Positions 51,620-60,203 of a stretch of 64,000 nt of DNA are shown here, one piece after another. The notes below the pieces were generated by a model, which searched no databases, was not told the origin of the DNA, and was given only the letters and a program-made list of their open reading frames with translations. A program made the translations under genes and the position numbers. This stretch comes from Actinoallomurus liliacearum (GTDB lineage Bacteria > Actinomycetota > Actinomycetes > Streptosporangiales > Streptosporangiaceae). The stretch lies in the NCBI RefSeq assembly GCF_039542035.1, contig NZ_BAABHJ010000019.1, positions 62,001-126,000 of the forward strand. Direction: 5' to 3'. Position 1 is the stretch's first letter. Each line of letters begins with the position of its first letter.

Positions 51620-52651
51620 TCAGCCGACGGTCGTACGGCGCCGGACGGCCGGCGTCTCGCTCAGGTACCGGTGAATGATCTGCGCCGCCTGCCGGTTGCC
51701 CTCGTCCGTGAGGATCCCGTTCGTGAGGAAGCAGGTCCCGACGAACTCGTCCGCCTTCATCTCGAAGAACTCGACCCCGAGCTGCTCGCAGCCCGCGGCG
51801 AGCATGGCGGCGAACGGGTCGAGGTGCTCTTCCAGGACCTCGTTGGGAACCCCCCAGGAGGACTTCTGGAAGTCGTAGTGCGTCAGCTCCTCTGGCGTGA
51901 GGTCACGCGTACGGGGAGACGCCCACGGCTGGAGGCAGAAGACGATCCTGGTACGAGGGTCGGCGGCCCGGGCGAGGAAGGTGAGGTCGCGCAGCTGGGC
52001 ACTGGCGGCCGTCTCGACCCGAGCGCCGATCGTCGACAGGTCGGTCTCCTCCTCGGGCGGCCCGGAGGTCGCGGCCTCGAAGTCCTCGGGCATCCGCCCG
52101 GAGGCGAGTTCGGCCAGGTCGAACAGGGGCACCTGGGTCAGCTTCGCGTACGTCCCCTCGTAGAGGATCGGGCCGAACACGCTGCCCGGCGACTTGCGCG
52201 TGCGCATCACCGCCATGTAGTTGCCGAACCCGCTGAACAGGACCACCGTCGAGGCCGCGTGCAGGTACGGAATGGCGGCGATCAGCTCCTGCAGGGAGTT
52301 GGCCGCGATCACCGCGAGGTTCAGCCATCTCCGGCCGGTCAGGGCCGCGAGCTGGGACGCCGGGGTGGCGTCGTCCGAGCCGGCCGCCATGCCGAAGGCC
52401 ACCGAGCTGCCGAGCAGCAGGTCTCCCCCGCCCGCCTCCAGCCAGCTCTCGCTGCCGACCGGGCCGAACGGCGAGTCGGAGATCCGGAAGCCCTCTCCGT
52501 CGGTGTTGATCACGGCCGAGCGGTGTCCCGGGGGAAGGGTGAAGCCCAGGTGGGGATGCGGGTACAGGTCGATCCCCATCTGCTCGAACAGCACTCCCCC
52601 ACGCTGCCTCCGCGAGTGAGCCTCGTGATCGTCCTTGGCTGAGGTGCCCAT
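51620..52651 (-). CDS. SGNH-hydrolase-like protein of unknown role
   Basis: This 343-residue protein lacks a signal peptide. 'GGGDLLLGSSVAFGMAAGSDDATPASQLAAL' resembles block I of SGNH/GDSL hydrolases (GSS in place of GDS), and 'WLNLAVIAANSLQELIAAIPYL' resembles the following Gly/Asn region; a late 'FLTNGILTDEGNRQAAQII' could hold the catalytic Asp/His block although the His is not obvious. ATG 52651 with GGGAG upstream. It may be an esterase or acyltransferase of the pathway; the call is tentative. Confidence 0.55.
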   Translation of the reverse strand: MGTSAKDDHEAHSRRQRGGVLFEQMGIDLYPHPHLGFTLPPGHRSAVINTDGEGFRISDSPFGPVGSESWLEAGGGDLLLGSSVAFGMAAGSDDATPASQLAALTGRRWLNLAVIAANSLQELIAAIPYLHAASTVVLFSGFGNYMAVMRTRKSPGSVFGPILYEGTYAKLTQVPLFDLAELASGRMPEDFEAATSGPPEEETDLSTIGARVETAASAQLRDLTFLARAADPRTRIVFCLQPWASPRTRDLTPEELTHYDFQKSSWGVPNEVLEEHLDPFAAMLAAGCEQLGVEFFEMKADEFVGTCFLTNGILTDEGNRQAAQIIHRYLSETPAVRRRTTVG

Positions 52652-52719
52652 GGTGTCGCTCCCGTCCCGAGCCGGCCAACCCTTGCGGTATCGCGGTGTC
52701 GAAGACTCGCAGGCGGCGT

Positions 52720-52737
52720 TCAAGCCCCGCTCGCGGA
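52720..52737 (+). promoter_or_regulatory. SARP-type direct repeat (distal)
   Basis: TCAAGCC-CCGC-TCGCGGA, 11-base period, in the divergent region between the SGNH-like gene and MT 4. The second heptamer is degenerate. Confidence 0.4.
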
Positions 52738-52885
52738 CCGCTATATCCCGGATGCCGGCCGTATCCGGGTGACGGCGCCACGGCCGGGACGGGGCCGCGA
52801 CGACGGGCGACCGGCGAGGCGCGCACGGCTCCAGCCTCCGCCCCGGGCCGTACACCGCCCTCGGGGGCAGCCGCCCCAACGCTCT

Positions 52886-52903
52886 TCAAGCCGCGCTCGA
52901 AAG
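52886..52903 (+). promoter_or_regulatory. SARP-type direct repeat upstream of MT 4
   Basis: TCAAGCC-GCGC-TCGAAAG, 11-base period, ending 47 bases before the ATG. A -10-like CACTGT/TGTACG stretch begins about ten bases downstream, the usual place relative to SARP boxes. Confidence 0.5.
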
Positions 52904-52950
52904 CGACCATCTGCACTGTACGGGGAGACATCTCTACCAAGGAGAGCCGT

Positions 52951-54054
52951 ATGCCCAGGTCCACCACCTCATCGCCGGCACTCAACTCGCAGGCGGCGCT
53001 CGTCCCCATGCTGGGTTTCGCCGTCTTCCAGATCGCGGCCGCAACGGCTCGCCTGGGCGTTCCCGACGCGATCGGAGACGGCGCGGCGACGGCCGAGGAG
53101 CTCGCCGCCACGACCGGCGCCGACCCCGCCGCGCTGTTCCGCCTGCTGCGGGCGGCGGCCGCCGTCGGCCTGCTGACCATGTCCGACGGCAAGAAGTTCG
53201 AACTGACTGACATGGGCGGGATGTTCCGCACCGACTCGCCGGTCGAGGCGAACAGCCTGATGCTGCTGAACTCCGCCGCGCCGATCTGGAAGGCGTGGGG
53301 CGGCCTCGCGGACGCCGTACGGGCCGGTGAGACGGCCTTCGACCAGGCGTACGGCGTCGGCATCTTCGACCATCTGGAGCGAGAGCCCGAACTCGCCAGG
53401 CTGTTCCACGCCGCCATGGCGTCCGGAACGCGGAGCCAGATCCCCCAGCTGGCCCGGCACTACAGCTTCCCCGACGCCGAGCACATCATCGACATCGGCG
53501 GCGGCAACGGCACGCACATCGCGGCCGTCCTCGAGGCGAACCCGCGGGCCCGCGGCACGGTGTTCGACACCGCCAGCGGGATCAGCGCCGCACCGGAGGT
53601 CCTCGGCCGGGCCGGAGTCGCCGACCGCTGCGCGACCGTCGCCGGCGACTTCTTCGCGTCCGTTCCCGCCGACGGGAACGTCTACCTGCTCAAGAACATC
53701 CTCGTCGACTGGGACGACGACTCCTGCGTACGGATCCTGCGCAACTGCCGGACCGCGATGACCCCGCGCGGGCGCGTCGTGGTCGTGACGACGCTCATGC
53801 CCGAGGACATCGGCACGCAGAGCGCGTCCGACGTGCTGCCGGCGTGCATCTTCGACATCTCGCTGATGGTCACGGTGAAGGGCCGGGAACGGACGCTCGC
53901 GGAGTACGAGCGGCTCTTCACCCGGGCGGGGCTCAGCCTCAGCAAGATCACGAGGGTCACCCCGGACTCCGCCGACCACACGACGTCGCTCTTCCACATC
54001 CTGGAGGCGGTGTCGGCCGCCCACCCGCGTCAGGCGTCCGACGGGCGTGGCTGA
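52951..54054 (+). CDS. OMT-like methyltransferase lacking the catalytic His (cluster MT 4)
   Basis: This 367-residue protein has the winged-helix dimerisation domain and motif I 'IIDIGGGNGTHIAAVLEANPRARG'. At the catalytic position family members read K-x-x-LH-x-W-x-D; here it is 'LKNILVDWDDDSCVRIL', so the His is Val. Such variants in polyketide clusters (the RdmB or 10-decarboxylase type is known) may have altered chemistry. AAGGAGAG precedes ATG 52951 and two SARP-like boxes lie upstream. Confidence 0.83.
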   Translation: MPRSTTSSPALNSQAALVPMLGFAVFQIAAATARLGVPDAIGDGAATAEELAATTGADPAALFRLLRAAAAVGLLTMSDGKKFELTDMGGMFRTDSPVEANSLMLLNSAAPIWKAWGGLADAVRAGETAFDQAYGVGIFDHLEREPELARLFHAAMASGTRSQIPQLARHYSFPDAEHIIDIGGGNGTHIAAVLEANPRARGTVFDTASGISAAPEVLGRAGVADRCATVAGDFFASVPADGNVYLLKNILVDWDDDSCVRILRNCRTAMTPRGRVVVVTTLMPEDIGTQSASDVLPACIFDISLMVTVKGRERTLAEYERLFTRAGLSLSKITRVTPDSADHTTSLFHILEAVSAAHPRQASDGRG

Positions 54055-54120
54055 GAGCCGTCGCGCGGTACGTCGCTGAGACCCGCTCTCCGTTCGAACC
54101 ACGGCGATCCCCTCGGCCGC

Positions 54121-54182
54121 TCGAGCGCCCTCGCTCGAGCGCGCCCGGGGCCGGGTCGCCGCGCTCGAGCGTGCCTTGAGCG
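54121..54182 (+). promoter_or_regulatory. SARP-type heptamer array upstream of ACP
   Basis: TCGAGCG occurs at 54121, 54135 and 54165, followed after TGCC by TTGAGCG at 54176. The pair 54165/54176 has the 11-base SARP period, and 54121 is in phase (44 and 55 bases). The array is 150 bases upstream of the ACP start. Confidence 0.6.
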
Positions 54183-54332
54183 CCGTCCCGGATGCTGCCG
54201 ACGGACCTCTCGTCGCCGGAGGCAACGTGGCACGCACGACGGCGCCGGCCTCCGCCGGCGCGTCCCGTCGCCTCCGGCACGCCGGGCCCGTGAGCCAGCA
54301 GACCGCCCTCAGCCGAGAGAGAGGCCCCTGCC

Positions 54333-54605
54333 GTGCGCGTGTTCACCATGGAGGACCTGGTCGGCGTCCTGTACGAGTGCGCGCGCCCCGGGCAGCGGGC
54401 GGGCCTGAGCGGCGACATCGCCGACATCCCCCTCGCCGAGCTCGGATACGACTCGTTGGGGATACTCGAGGTCGCGGCGAGGATCGAACGGAGGCTCAAC
54501 GTGCTGCTCGGCGATGACACCGTGGCGAGGACGGTGACCCCGGCGGACCTGGTCCGGCTCGTCAACGAGGACATCGCGGCCGCCGAGCGCGCGGCGCGGA
54601 AGTGA
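54333..54605 (+). CDS. Type II PKS acyl carrier protein
   Basis: GTG 54333 gives 90 residues. 'VFTMEDLVGVLYEC' at the start, 'ADIPLAELGYDSLGILEVAARIERRL' with the phosphopantetheine Ser near residue 43, and 'VTPADLVRLVNEDIAA' are the pattern of minimal-PKS ACPs of aromatic polyketides ('GYDSL'), rather than fatty acid ACP ('GADSLD'). It stands alone downstream of MT 4, without its usual ketosynthase partners. It would carry the growing chain, and possibly the salicyl starter. Confidence 0.88.
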   Translation: MRVFTMEDLVGVLYECARPGQRAGLSGDIADIPLAELGYDSLGILEVAARIERRLNVLLGDDTVARTVTPADLVRLVNEDIAAAERAARK

Positions 54606-54754
54606 GACCCGGGACAGGCGAAGCCGGACAGGAGGCAAGCCCGGCGGATCGGGCAGGAGGCAGGGCCGGCGGGACCGGCCGCTCGCGCCGGCGTCAGGCC
54701 GGCCGCTCGGCGTGACGGCGGCCGGTCTGACGGGCGGCTCGAGTGCCATGCCGC

Positions 54755-55780
54755 TCAGGCGACGTGGCGACCCAGCACGGCCAGGACCCTCTCCAGATCG
54801 ACCATCGTGCTCTTGAACTCCTCCGAGCTGAGGGCCTGGTCCGCGTCGCAGAGGGCGCTCGCCGGGTCATTGTGCACATCGACGATGACCCCGTCCGCGC
54901 CGGCCGCCGCGGCGGCCAGGGTCAGGGAGGGCACCATGAAGGCGCGTCCCGCGGAGTGACTGGGATCGACGATGATCGGCAGGTGGCTCAGCCGCTTCAC
55001 GATCGGCACGGCCGCCAGGTCCAGGGTGAACCGCGACGCGGTCTCGAACGTACGGATGCCCCGCTCGCACAGCATCACCTGCGGGTTGCCGGCGTTCATC
55101 ACGTACTCGGCCGCCAGCAGCCACTCCTGGATGGTCGCCGCCAGGCCGCGTTTGAGCAGCACCGGACGCCCGCACCGGCCCACCTCTCCGAGCAGCGCGT
55201 AGTTCTGCATGTTGCGGGCCCCGACCTGGACGACGTCGGCGTACTCCGCCACGGTCTCGACGTCCTTCGGCTGGATCGCCTCGGTCACCACGGGCAGGCC
55301 GGAGCGCAGCCGCTCCTCGGCGAGCAGCTCCAGGCCCCGCACGCCCAGCCCCTGGAAGCTGTACGGCGAGGTCCGGGGCTTGAACGCACCGCCGCGGAGC
55401 ATCGACGCCTTCGCCGAGGTGACGACCGCGGCCGTCGCGGCCAGTTGCTCACGGCTCTCCACGGCGCACGGGCCGGCGATCACGAGGAAGGTGCCGTCGC
55501 CGATCCACCGGCCGGCCACCTCGATCATCGTGGACACGCTCTGGAACTTCCTGCCGCTGAGCGGGTGCGGGTCGGTGGAGCCGACGACCCTGGCCACGAT
55601 CGGCAGTTGCCTGAGCCAGGTCTCGTCGATGTCCTGGGCCGTCTCGAGGATCAGCCACCGCCCCGGCCAGCGGACGATGTGCGGGCTGCCGCCCCGGCTC
55701 CTCAACAGGGCCGCCAGCTGTTCGGCGTCCTCGTGGTCGGCGTGGTCTACCAGCTCGATGATCACTGTGTGCCTCGCCAT
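54755..55780 (-). CDS. 3-deoxy-7-phosphoheptulonate (DAHP) synthase
   Basis: This 341-residue enzyme is the AroF type with an N-terminal ferredoxin-like regulatory segment (residues 1-75) and a KDOPS/DAHPS barrel: 'LVIAGPCAVESREQL', 'RGGAFKPRTSPYSFQGLG', 'GRPVLLKRG', 'LPIIVDPSHSAGRA'. It condenses PEP and erythrose-4-phosphate, the first step to chorismate. The ATG overlaps the stop of the salicylate synthase gene (ATGA), so it is a pathway-specific copy that boosts chorismate for salicylate. Confidence 0.92.
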   Translation of the reverse strand: MARHTVIIELVDHADHEDAEQLAALLRSRGGSPHIVRWPGRWLILETAQDIDETWLRQLPIVARVVGSTDPHPLSGRKFQSVSTMIEVAGRWIGDGTFLVIAGPCAVESREQLAATAAVVTSAKASMLRGGAFKPRTSPYSFQGLGVRGLELLAEERLRSGLPVVTEAIQPKDVETVAEYADVVQVGARNMQNYALLGEVGRCGRPVLLKRGLAATIQEWLLAAEYVMNAGNPQVMLCERGIRTFETASRFTLDLAAVPIVKRLSHLPIIVDPSHSAGRAFMVPSLTLAAAAAGADGVIVDVHNDPASALCDADQALSSEEFKSTMVDLERVLAVLGRHVA

Positions 55781-57135
55781 CACAGCGTCGCGGGTGCGGT
55801 GTCGTGGGCGGCGGCCGGCACCAGGTGGGTGGCCACGCTGCGGAGCTTCTCGCAGGTCTCCTCGAACTCCCGCTCCGGGGTCGACTGCTGGACGATGCCC
55901 GCGCCGGCCCGCAGCCAGGTCCGGTCGCCCTGCTGGAAGGCCGTGCGGAGGACCAGCGCCGCGTCCAGGTCGCCCGCCGAGCTCAGGGTCAGAACGGCGC
56001 CGCCGTACAGGCCTCGGGGTTCCGTCTCGAGACGGTGGATGCACTCGTACGCGGCGGTCTTGGGGATCCCGGAGGCCGTGATGGCCGGGAAGACGGTCCG
56101 GAAGGCGTCCCACGGGGTGTGGCCGGGGGCGAGCCGCCCGGTGACCGTGGAACCGAGGTGCTGTACGGTGCCGCGCTCCTTGACCGCCATGAACTCCCCG
56201 ACCGCGACGCTTCCCGGCTCGCACAGGATCGAGAGCTCGTCGTAGGCGACCTTGACGGAGATGCAGTGCTCGTAGATCTCCTTCGCGTCGCTGAGCAGGT
56301 CGGCCCGCAGGCGCGCGTTCTCGGCCGGAACGTCGGTCAGTGCCCGCGTTCCGGCCAGCGGCTGGGTGACGACGTGACCGTCGGGCTCCACCTCGACGAC
56401 GGTCTCCGGGCTGAAGCCGACCGCGCGGAAGCCGTCCAGGTCGAAGAGGAAGGAGCGGGCCGGGTTGTTCCGCCGGCGGCCCTCGACGTACGTGCCGGCC
56501 AGGTCGACGCCGAAGTCGACGGGCACGAGCCGGGAGAGGATGACCTTCTGCAGCCTGCCGCCCCGGAACTCCTCGATGGCGGACCTGACCGCCCTGCGGT
56601 AGCCCTCCTCTCCCGAGGACGCCACGTCGAGCGTGGCGGGGCCGCCGTGCGCCGGCGCGGCCCCGTGCTCCTGCTCGCTCACGAGGGCGGCCATCAGCAG
56701 CAGGTGATCGTCGTCGAGCGAGCGCACGACCGTCTGCTCCGCCGAGATGACGACCTCCGTCTCGGGGATGACGAGGTGGAGCAGCCGCTCGTCGCCGACG
56801 GCCTCGCTCCAGCCCGCCGTCGCGTAGGCGAGTTCGAAGGCGGTCCAGCCGTACGCGCGCCAGGACGGGAAGGGCGCCTCGTGGAGCACGCGGGAGACCG
56901 TCTCGATGATGTCGCCGACCGGGTGGAGCCGTTCCTCGCCGCCCCATCGGACCCGGACCTGGCTCCTGGTCGCCGTGATCTCCCCGGCGGCTCCGCACGC
57001 GAGCGCGACTGTGCCGTTCCGTTCGTAGAGCATGTAGTCGCGGCATATTCCGCTCTGGGTAAGCCGTGCCGCCGTGGCGATCGGATCGTTAGCCGATACC
57101 ACCGTTAGTTCGCGATATTCCCGGCTCGTCAGCAT
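55780..57135 (-). CDS. Salicylate synthase (MbtI/Irp9 type)
   Basis: This 451-residue chorismate-utilising enzyme has the same length as MbtI. It keeps the catalytic Lys in 'LQKVILSR', the general-acid Glu in 'GFSPETVVEV', 'QPLAGTRALT', 'AKEIYEHCISVKVAYDEL', 'RGTVQHLGSTVTGRL', 'VFPAITASGIPKTAAYECIHRLE', 'RGLYGGAVLTLSS' and 'WLRAGAGIVQQSTPEREFEETCEKL'. The SGIPK and LGST context distinguishes the salicylate synthase group from anthranilate and isochorismate synthases. No separate pyruvate lyase is needed. One base separates its ATG from the ligase stop. Confidence 0.9.
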   Translation of the reverse strand: MLTSREYRELTVVSANDPIATAARLTQSGICRDYMLYERNGTVALACGAAGEITATRSQVRVRWGGEERLHPVGDIIETVSRVLHEAPFPSWRAYGWTAFELAYATAGWSEAVGDERLLHLVIPETEVVISAEQTVVRSLDDDHLLLMAALVSEQEHGAAPAHGGPATLDVASSGEEGYRRAVRSAIEEFRGGRLQKVILSRLVPVDFGVDLAGTYVEGRRRNNPARSFLFDLDGFRAVGFSPETVVEVEPDGHVVTQPLAGTRALTDVPAENARLRADLLSDAKEIYEHCISVKVAYDELSILCEPGSVAVGEFMAVKERGTVQHLGSTVTGRLAPGHTPWDAFRTVFPAITASGIPKTAAYECIHRLETEPRGLYGGAVLTLSSAGDLDAALVLRTAFQQGDRTWLRAGAGIVQQSTPEREFEETCEKLRSVATHLVPAAAHDTAPATL

Positions 57136-57136
57136 G

Positions 57137-58783
57137 CTAGGCCTTCTGTCTTTCCGCGAGCAGCACACGCAGTCGTTTCTTGTCGGGTTTTCCGATGTCG
57201 GTGAGCGGCAGCTCGTCGAAGAACTCGATCCGTTCCGGAAATTTGTAAAGGGCGAAGCCTCGGTCCGCGAACTCCGCGCGGACCTCGGCGAGACCGGGCT
57301 CGGTGCCGGAACTCGTCACCACGCAGACGCAGACCCGCTCTCCCACCTCGTCGTCCGGCACCCCGACGACCGCCGCCCGCGCGACCCACGGGAGGCCGTA
57401 CAGGACGTCCTCCAGCTCCTGGGCGGAGACCTTCTCGCCGGCCCGGTTGATCAGGTCCTTCTTCCGGCCCTCCACGACGAGGTTGCCGCTCGGGTGCAGC
57501 CGGACGACGTCGCCGGTGCGGTACCAGCCGTCAGGAGTGAACGACTGCGCGTTGTGCACACCGCCGCGGAAGTATCCCCGGGGGGTGTAGGGGCCGCGCG
57601 TCAGCAGCTCCCCCGGCAGCCCCTCCGGCACGTCGGCCCCGTCGTCGTCGACGATCCTGATCTCATCGTCGGGGCACATCGGGCGCCCCTGGGTCTCCGC
57701 CACGACGTCCGAGGGGTCGTCGAGGCCGGTGTAGTTGATCAGTCCTTCGGCCATCCCGAAGACCTGCTGCAGCCGGCAGCCGAGCCGCGGCGTCACCCGG
57801 AGGGCGACCTCCGGCGCGAGCCGCGCGCCGCCCACCTGGATGAGCTCGAGGCTGGACAGGTCGTGCCGGCCGGGTTCGTAGTACTCGAGCCAGCGCTGCA
57901 CGACGGCGGGCACGGCCGAGGTGACCGTCACCCGCTCCCGCTCGATGGCGGCGAAGGCGGCACGGGGTTCCGGGCTCGGCAGGAGCACGACGCGGCCGCC
58001 GACCATCAATGTGCCCAGGACACCGGGCGAGCCGAGCGGGAAGTTGTGCCCCACCGGCAACGCGGTGAGGTACACCGTCTCGGGGCCGAGGCCCGACACC
58101 TCGCCGCTGCGCCGGGCGTTGTACTCGTAGTCGTTGTGGGTCCGGGCGATCATCTTGGGCAGCCCGGTGGTCCCGCCCGACATGAGCATCAGGGCCACGT
58201 CGGTCGCCCGGGGGGCGAGGTCGTCGAGCAGCTTCCCGCGCGTCTGGGCGTCGCCCTCCGCGGAGAGCAGACCGTGCAGCCCGATCGCGCGGGACGAGAC
58301 GGGGTCGCCGACGACCAGGACATGGCGGAGATGCGGCAGCGAGTCCGTCAACCGCAGCGCCATGTCCTGGTAGTCGAACCTGCGCCAGACCGCGGGGACC
58401 ACGATCGCCGCCGCCTCCACGTGCGCCGCCAGGTGGGTCAGCTCCCGCTCCCGGTAGGTGGGCAGTGCCATCACCGGCACCACGCCGACGCGGATCGCGG
58501 CGAGCGTGGTGACGACGAACTCCCAGCAGTTCTGGAGCTGGACGAGCATGGCGTCGCCGTCCCGAAGCCCGAGATCGACCAGGTTCACGGCGACCGTGTC
58601 GACGAGCGCGGCGAGCTCCGTGTAGGCGATCCGCCGGTCCCCGTCGACGAGAGCCGTGCGAGGGCCGTACCGGTCGGCCCACTCGCCCACCAGCGAGCCC
58701 AGCGTCACACCCCGCCAGTAGCCCTTCGCGGTGTACTCCGCCATCAGAGACGGCGGCCACGGTACCTGCCCGTCACGTGCCAT
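57137..58783 (-). CDS. Salicylate (aryl-acid) AMP ligase
   Basis: This 548-residue adenylating enzyme resembles DhbE/EntE/MbtA. It has 'LMSGGTTGLPKMIARTH', 'GHNFPLGSPGVLG', 'VFGMAEGLINYTGLDDP', 'DGWYRTGDVVRL' and the catalytic Lys in 'TDIGKPDKKRL'. The Asn of 'HNF' that binds the 2-hydroxyl is present. The positions that separate DHB from salicylate enzymes read Ser (DhbE Ser240 equivalent) and Ile (Val337 equivalent), so the code is mixed. As first gene of the operon with salicylate synthase and DAHP synthase, salicylate is the likely substrate and an ACP or CoA the acceptor. GGAGG precedes ATG 58783. Confidence 0.9.
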   Translation of the reverse strand: MARDGQVPWPPSLMAEYTAKGYWRGVTLGSLVGEWADRYGPRTALVDGDRRIAYTELAALVDTVAVNLVDLGLRDGDAMLVQLQNCWEFVVTTLAAIRVGVVPVMALPTYRERELTHLAAHVEAAAIVVPAVWRRFDYQDMALRLTDSLPHLRHVLVVGDPVSSRAIGLHGLLSAEGDAQTRGKLLDDLAPRATDVALMLMSGGTTGLPKMIARTHNDYEYNARRSGEVSGLGPETVYLTALPVGHNFPLGSPGVLGTLMVGGRVVLLPSPEPRAAFAAIERERVTVTSAVPAVVQRWLEYYEPGRHDLSSLELIQVGGARLAPEVALRVTPRLGCRLQQVFGMAEGLINYTGLDDPSDVVAETQGRPMCPDDEIRIVDDDGADVPEGLPGELLTRGPYTPRGYFRGGVHNAQSFTPDGWYRTGDVVRLHPSGNLVVEGRKKDLINRAGEKVSAQELEDVLYGLPWVARAAVVGVPDDEVGERVCVCVVTSSGTEPGLAEVRAEFADRGFALYKFPERIEFFDELPLTDIGKPDKKRLRVLLAERQKA

Positions 58784-58888
58784 GTGTCCTCCAGAGTCGG
58801 CGAACCGCCATCCGTGCACCCGGTCGGTCACCTGGGGAAACGCGCGGCCGACCATGCCTTCCGGACGCGGGCGACGCCTGTCCGCGGC

Positions 58889-59926
58889 CTACTTGTAACC
58901 GACGACCAGGGCGTGGCTGAACTTCATCCCGTCGTAGCGCTCGACGCGCGAGAAGCCGGCCGCGCGGATGGCGGCCTCCATGTCGTTGGGCGAGTAGACC
59001 ATGCCCTCACCGGAGGCCAGGGTGATGAAGTACGGCGACATGAAGCCGGCGGTCGCCGAACCGGTGCCCTCGTCGTTCGAGACGAAGTTGTAGACGAGGC
59101 AGGCGCCGCCCTCCGGAAGCGCGTCGTAGCACTTGCGGAGCATCTCGGTGTTCCGCTCGAGGGACCAGATCTCGAAGATGTGGAAGAACATGATCCCGTC
59201 GATCCCCTCGGGGAACGGGTCGTGCAGCATGTTGCCCGGGAAGGTGTGCACGCGCTTGCTCAGGTCGGCGTCGGCCGCGTTCCGCTCCGCGATCCCGATG
59301 ACCTTCTCGTGGTCGAAGACCGTGACCTCGAGGTCCGTGTAGCGCTTGGCCAGCTCGATGCTGTTGGTGCCGTCACCGCCGCCGATGTCGACGACATGGT
59401 GCAGGGCCGAGAAGTCGAACCTGTCCATGACCTGCGAGAACGCCTTGTGAGAGGCGTCCCCCATGTTGTCGTAGAACACCTTCTGCAGCTCCGGGCGGGT
59501 CGTGAGGCGCTCGTACAGGGTCTCGCCCGGGCCGTCCAGGTGCCGGAGGCCGACGTTCGTGAACTGCCGGGTCGCCTCGGCGTAGTCGCCGAGCGTCGGG
59601 TTGATGATCTCCGCCTGGATGTCGACCAGCGGGCCGAGGAACTCCGGGCTGGACTTCAGCATCTTGCGACGGATGATGGCGCTGTTGACGTACTTGTCGC
59701 CGTCCTTCTTCAGCAGCTCGATCGAGCACAGGCCGAGGAGCAGGATCCGGGCCGGCTGGTAATCGACACCGAGGCTCTGCGCCGTCTCCTCGATGGTCAT
59801 TCCACCGGCGTTCTCCAGCTTCTCGAAGAGGTCGAACTCGAGGCCCGTGCGCAGGAGCTCGAATGCCGTCGTGCCGTGGATGATGATCCGGAGGAACTCG
59901 GCGTCTTTGATCGTGATGTCGGCCAC
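58889..59926 (-). CDS. OMT-like methyltransferase lacking the catalytic His (cluster MT 5)
   Basis: This 345-residue protein has the winged-helix domain and motif I 'VVDIGGGDGTNSIELAKRY'. The catalytic His position reads 'FFHIFEIWSLERNTEML', with Glu instead of His, and an earlier His three residues before. 'LPEGGACLVYNFVSNDEGTG' follows. It is less GC-extreme at the protein level (more Lys, Ile, Asn) than its neighbours. GTG 59926 has AAAGGA eight bases upstream. It may be a C- or N-methyltransferase or a non-methylating homologue. Confidence 0.83.
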   Translation of the reverse strand: MADITIKDAEFLRIIIHGTTAFELLRTGLEFDLFEKLENAGGMTIEETAQSLGVDYQPARILLLGLCSIELLKKDGDKYVNSAIIRRKMLKSSPEFLGPLVDIQAEIINPTLGDYAEATRQFTNVGLRHLDGPGETLYERLTTRPELQKVFYDNMGDASHKAFSQVMDRFDFSALHHVVDIGGGDGTNSIELAKRYTDLEVTVFDHEKVIGIAERNAADADLSKRVHTFPGNMLHDPFPEGIDGIMFFHIFEIWSLERNTEMLRKCYDALPEGGACLVYNFVSNDEGTGSATAGFMSPYFITLASGEGMVYSPNDMEAAIRAAGFSRVERYDGMKFSHALVVGYK

Positions 59927-60203
59927 GTTCGGTTCCTTTCTCTGGCCCGGCCACCATCGTGGCGACGCCCTCTCGCGAGCCACTTGGTCCCGGCTCGAAG
60001 CACCCGGCGCCGGGGGCGCGCGCGAACCGCCGGGATCGATGAGCATGACCTCCGGCTCCGCCCTCGCACCGTCGGGCGGGCTCGTCGGCCGCGCTAGCCG
60101 CCGCCGCGCCCGGCGCTGGTCCAGTGGCCGTCGAGCGACGTTCCATGCCTCCACGGCACGGTGATGCACGTCCGTTGGTCGGCATCGATGTGAGGCGGTC
60201 ACG

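Noticed and set aside
54606..54754. Terminator between ACP and DAHP synthase genes
   Set aside because: The region is full of CCGGCC palindromes but no single long stem stands out; imperfect CAGGAGGCA repeats are too short to call.
56330..56400. Gln in the 'TQPLAGTR' motif of the salicylate synthase, thought to be a lost catalytic Glu
   Set aside because: Counting from the catalytic Lys, the general-acid Glu of MbtI-type enzymes is the Glu of 'FSPE', which is present; the TEP/TQP position is not a known catalytic residue.
57074..60097. Plus-strand frame of 1007 codons opposite the salicylate ligase and MT 5
   Set aside because: Compositionally biased antisense frame; the minus-strand genes are unmistakable.
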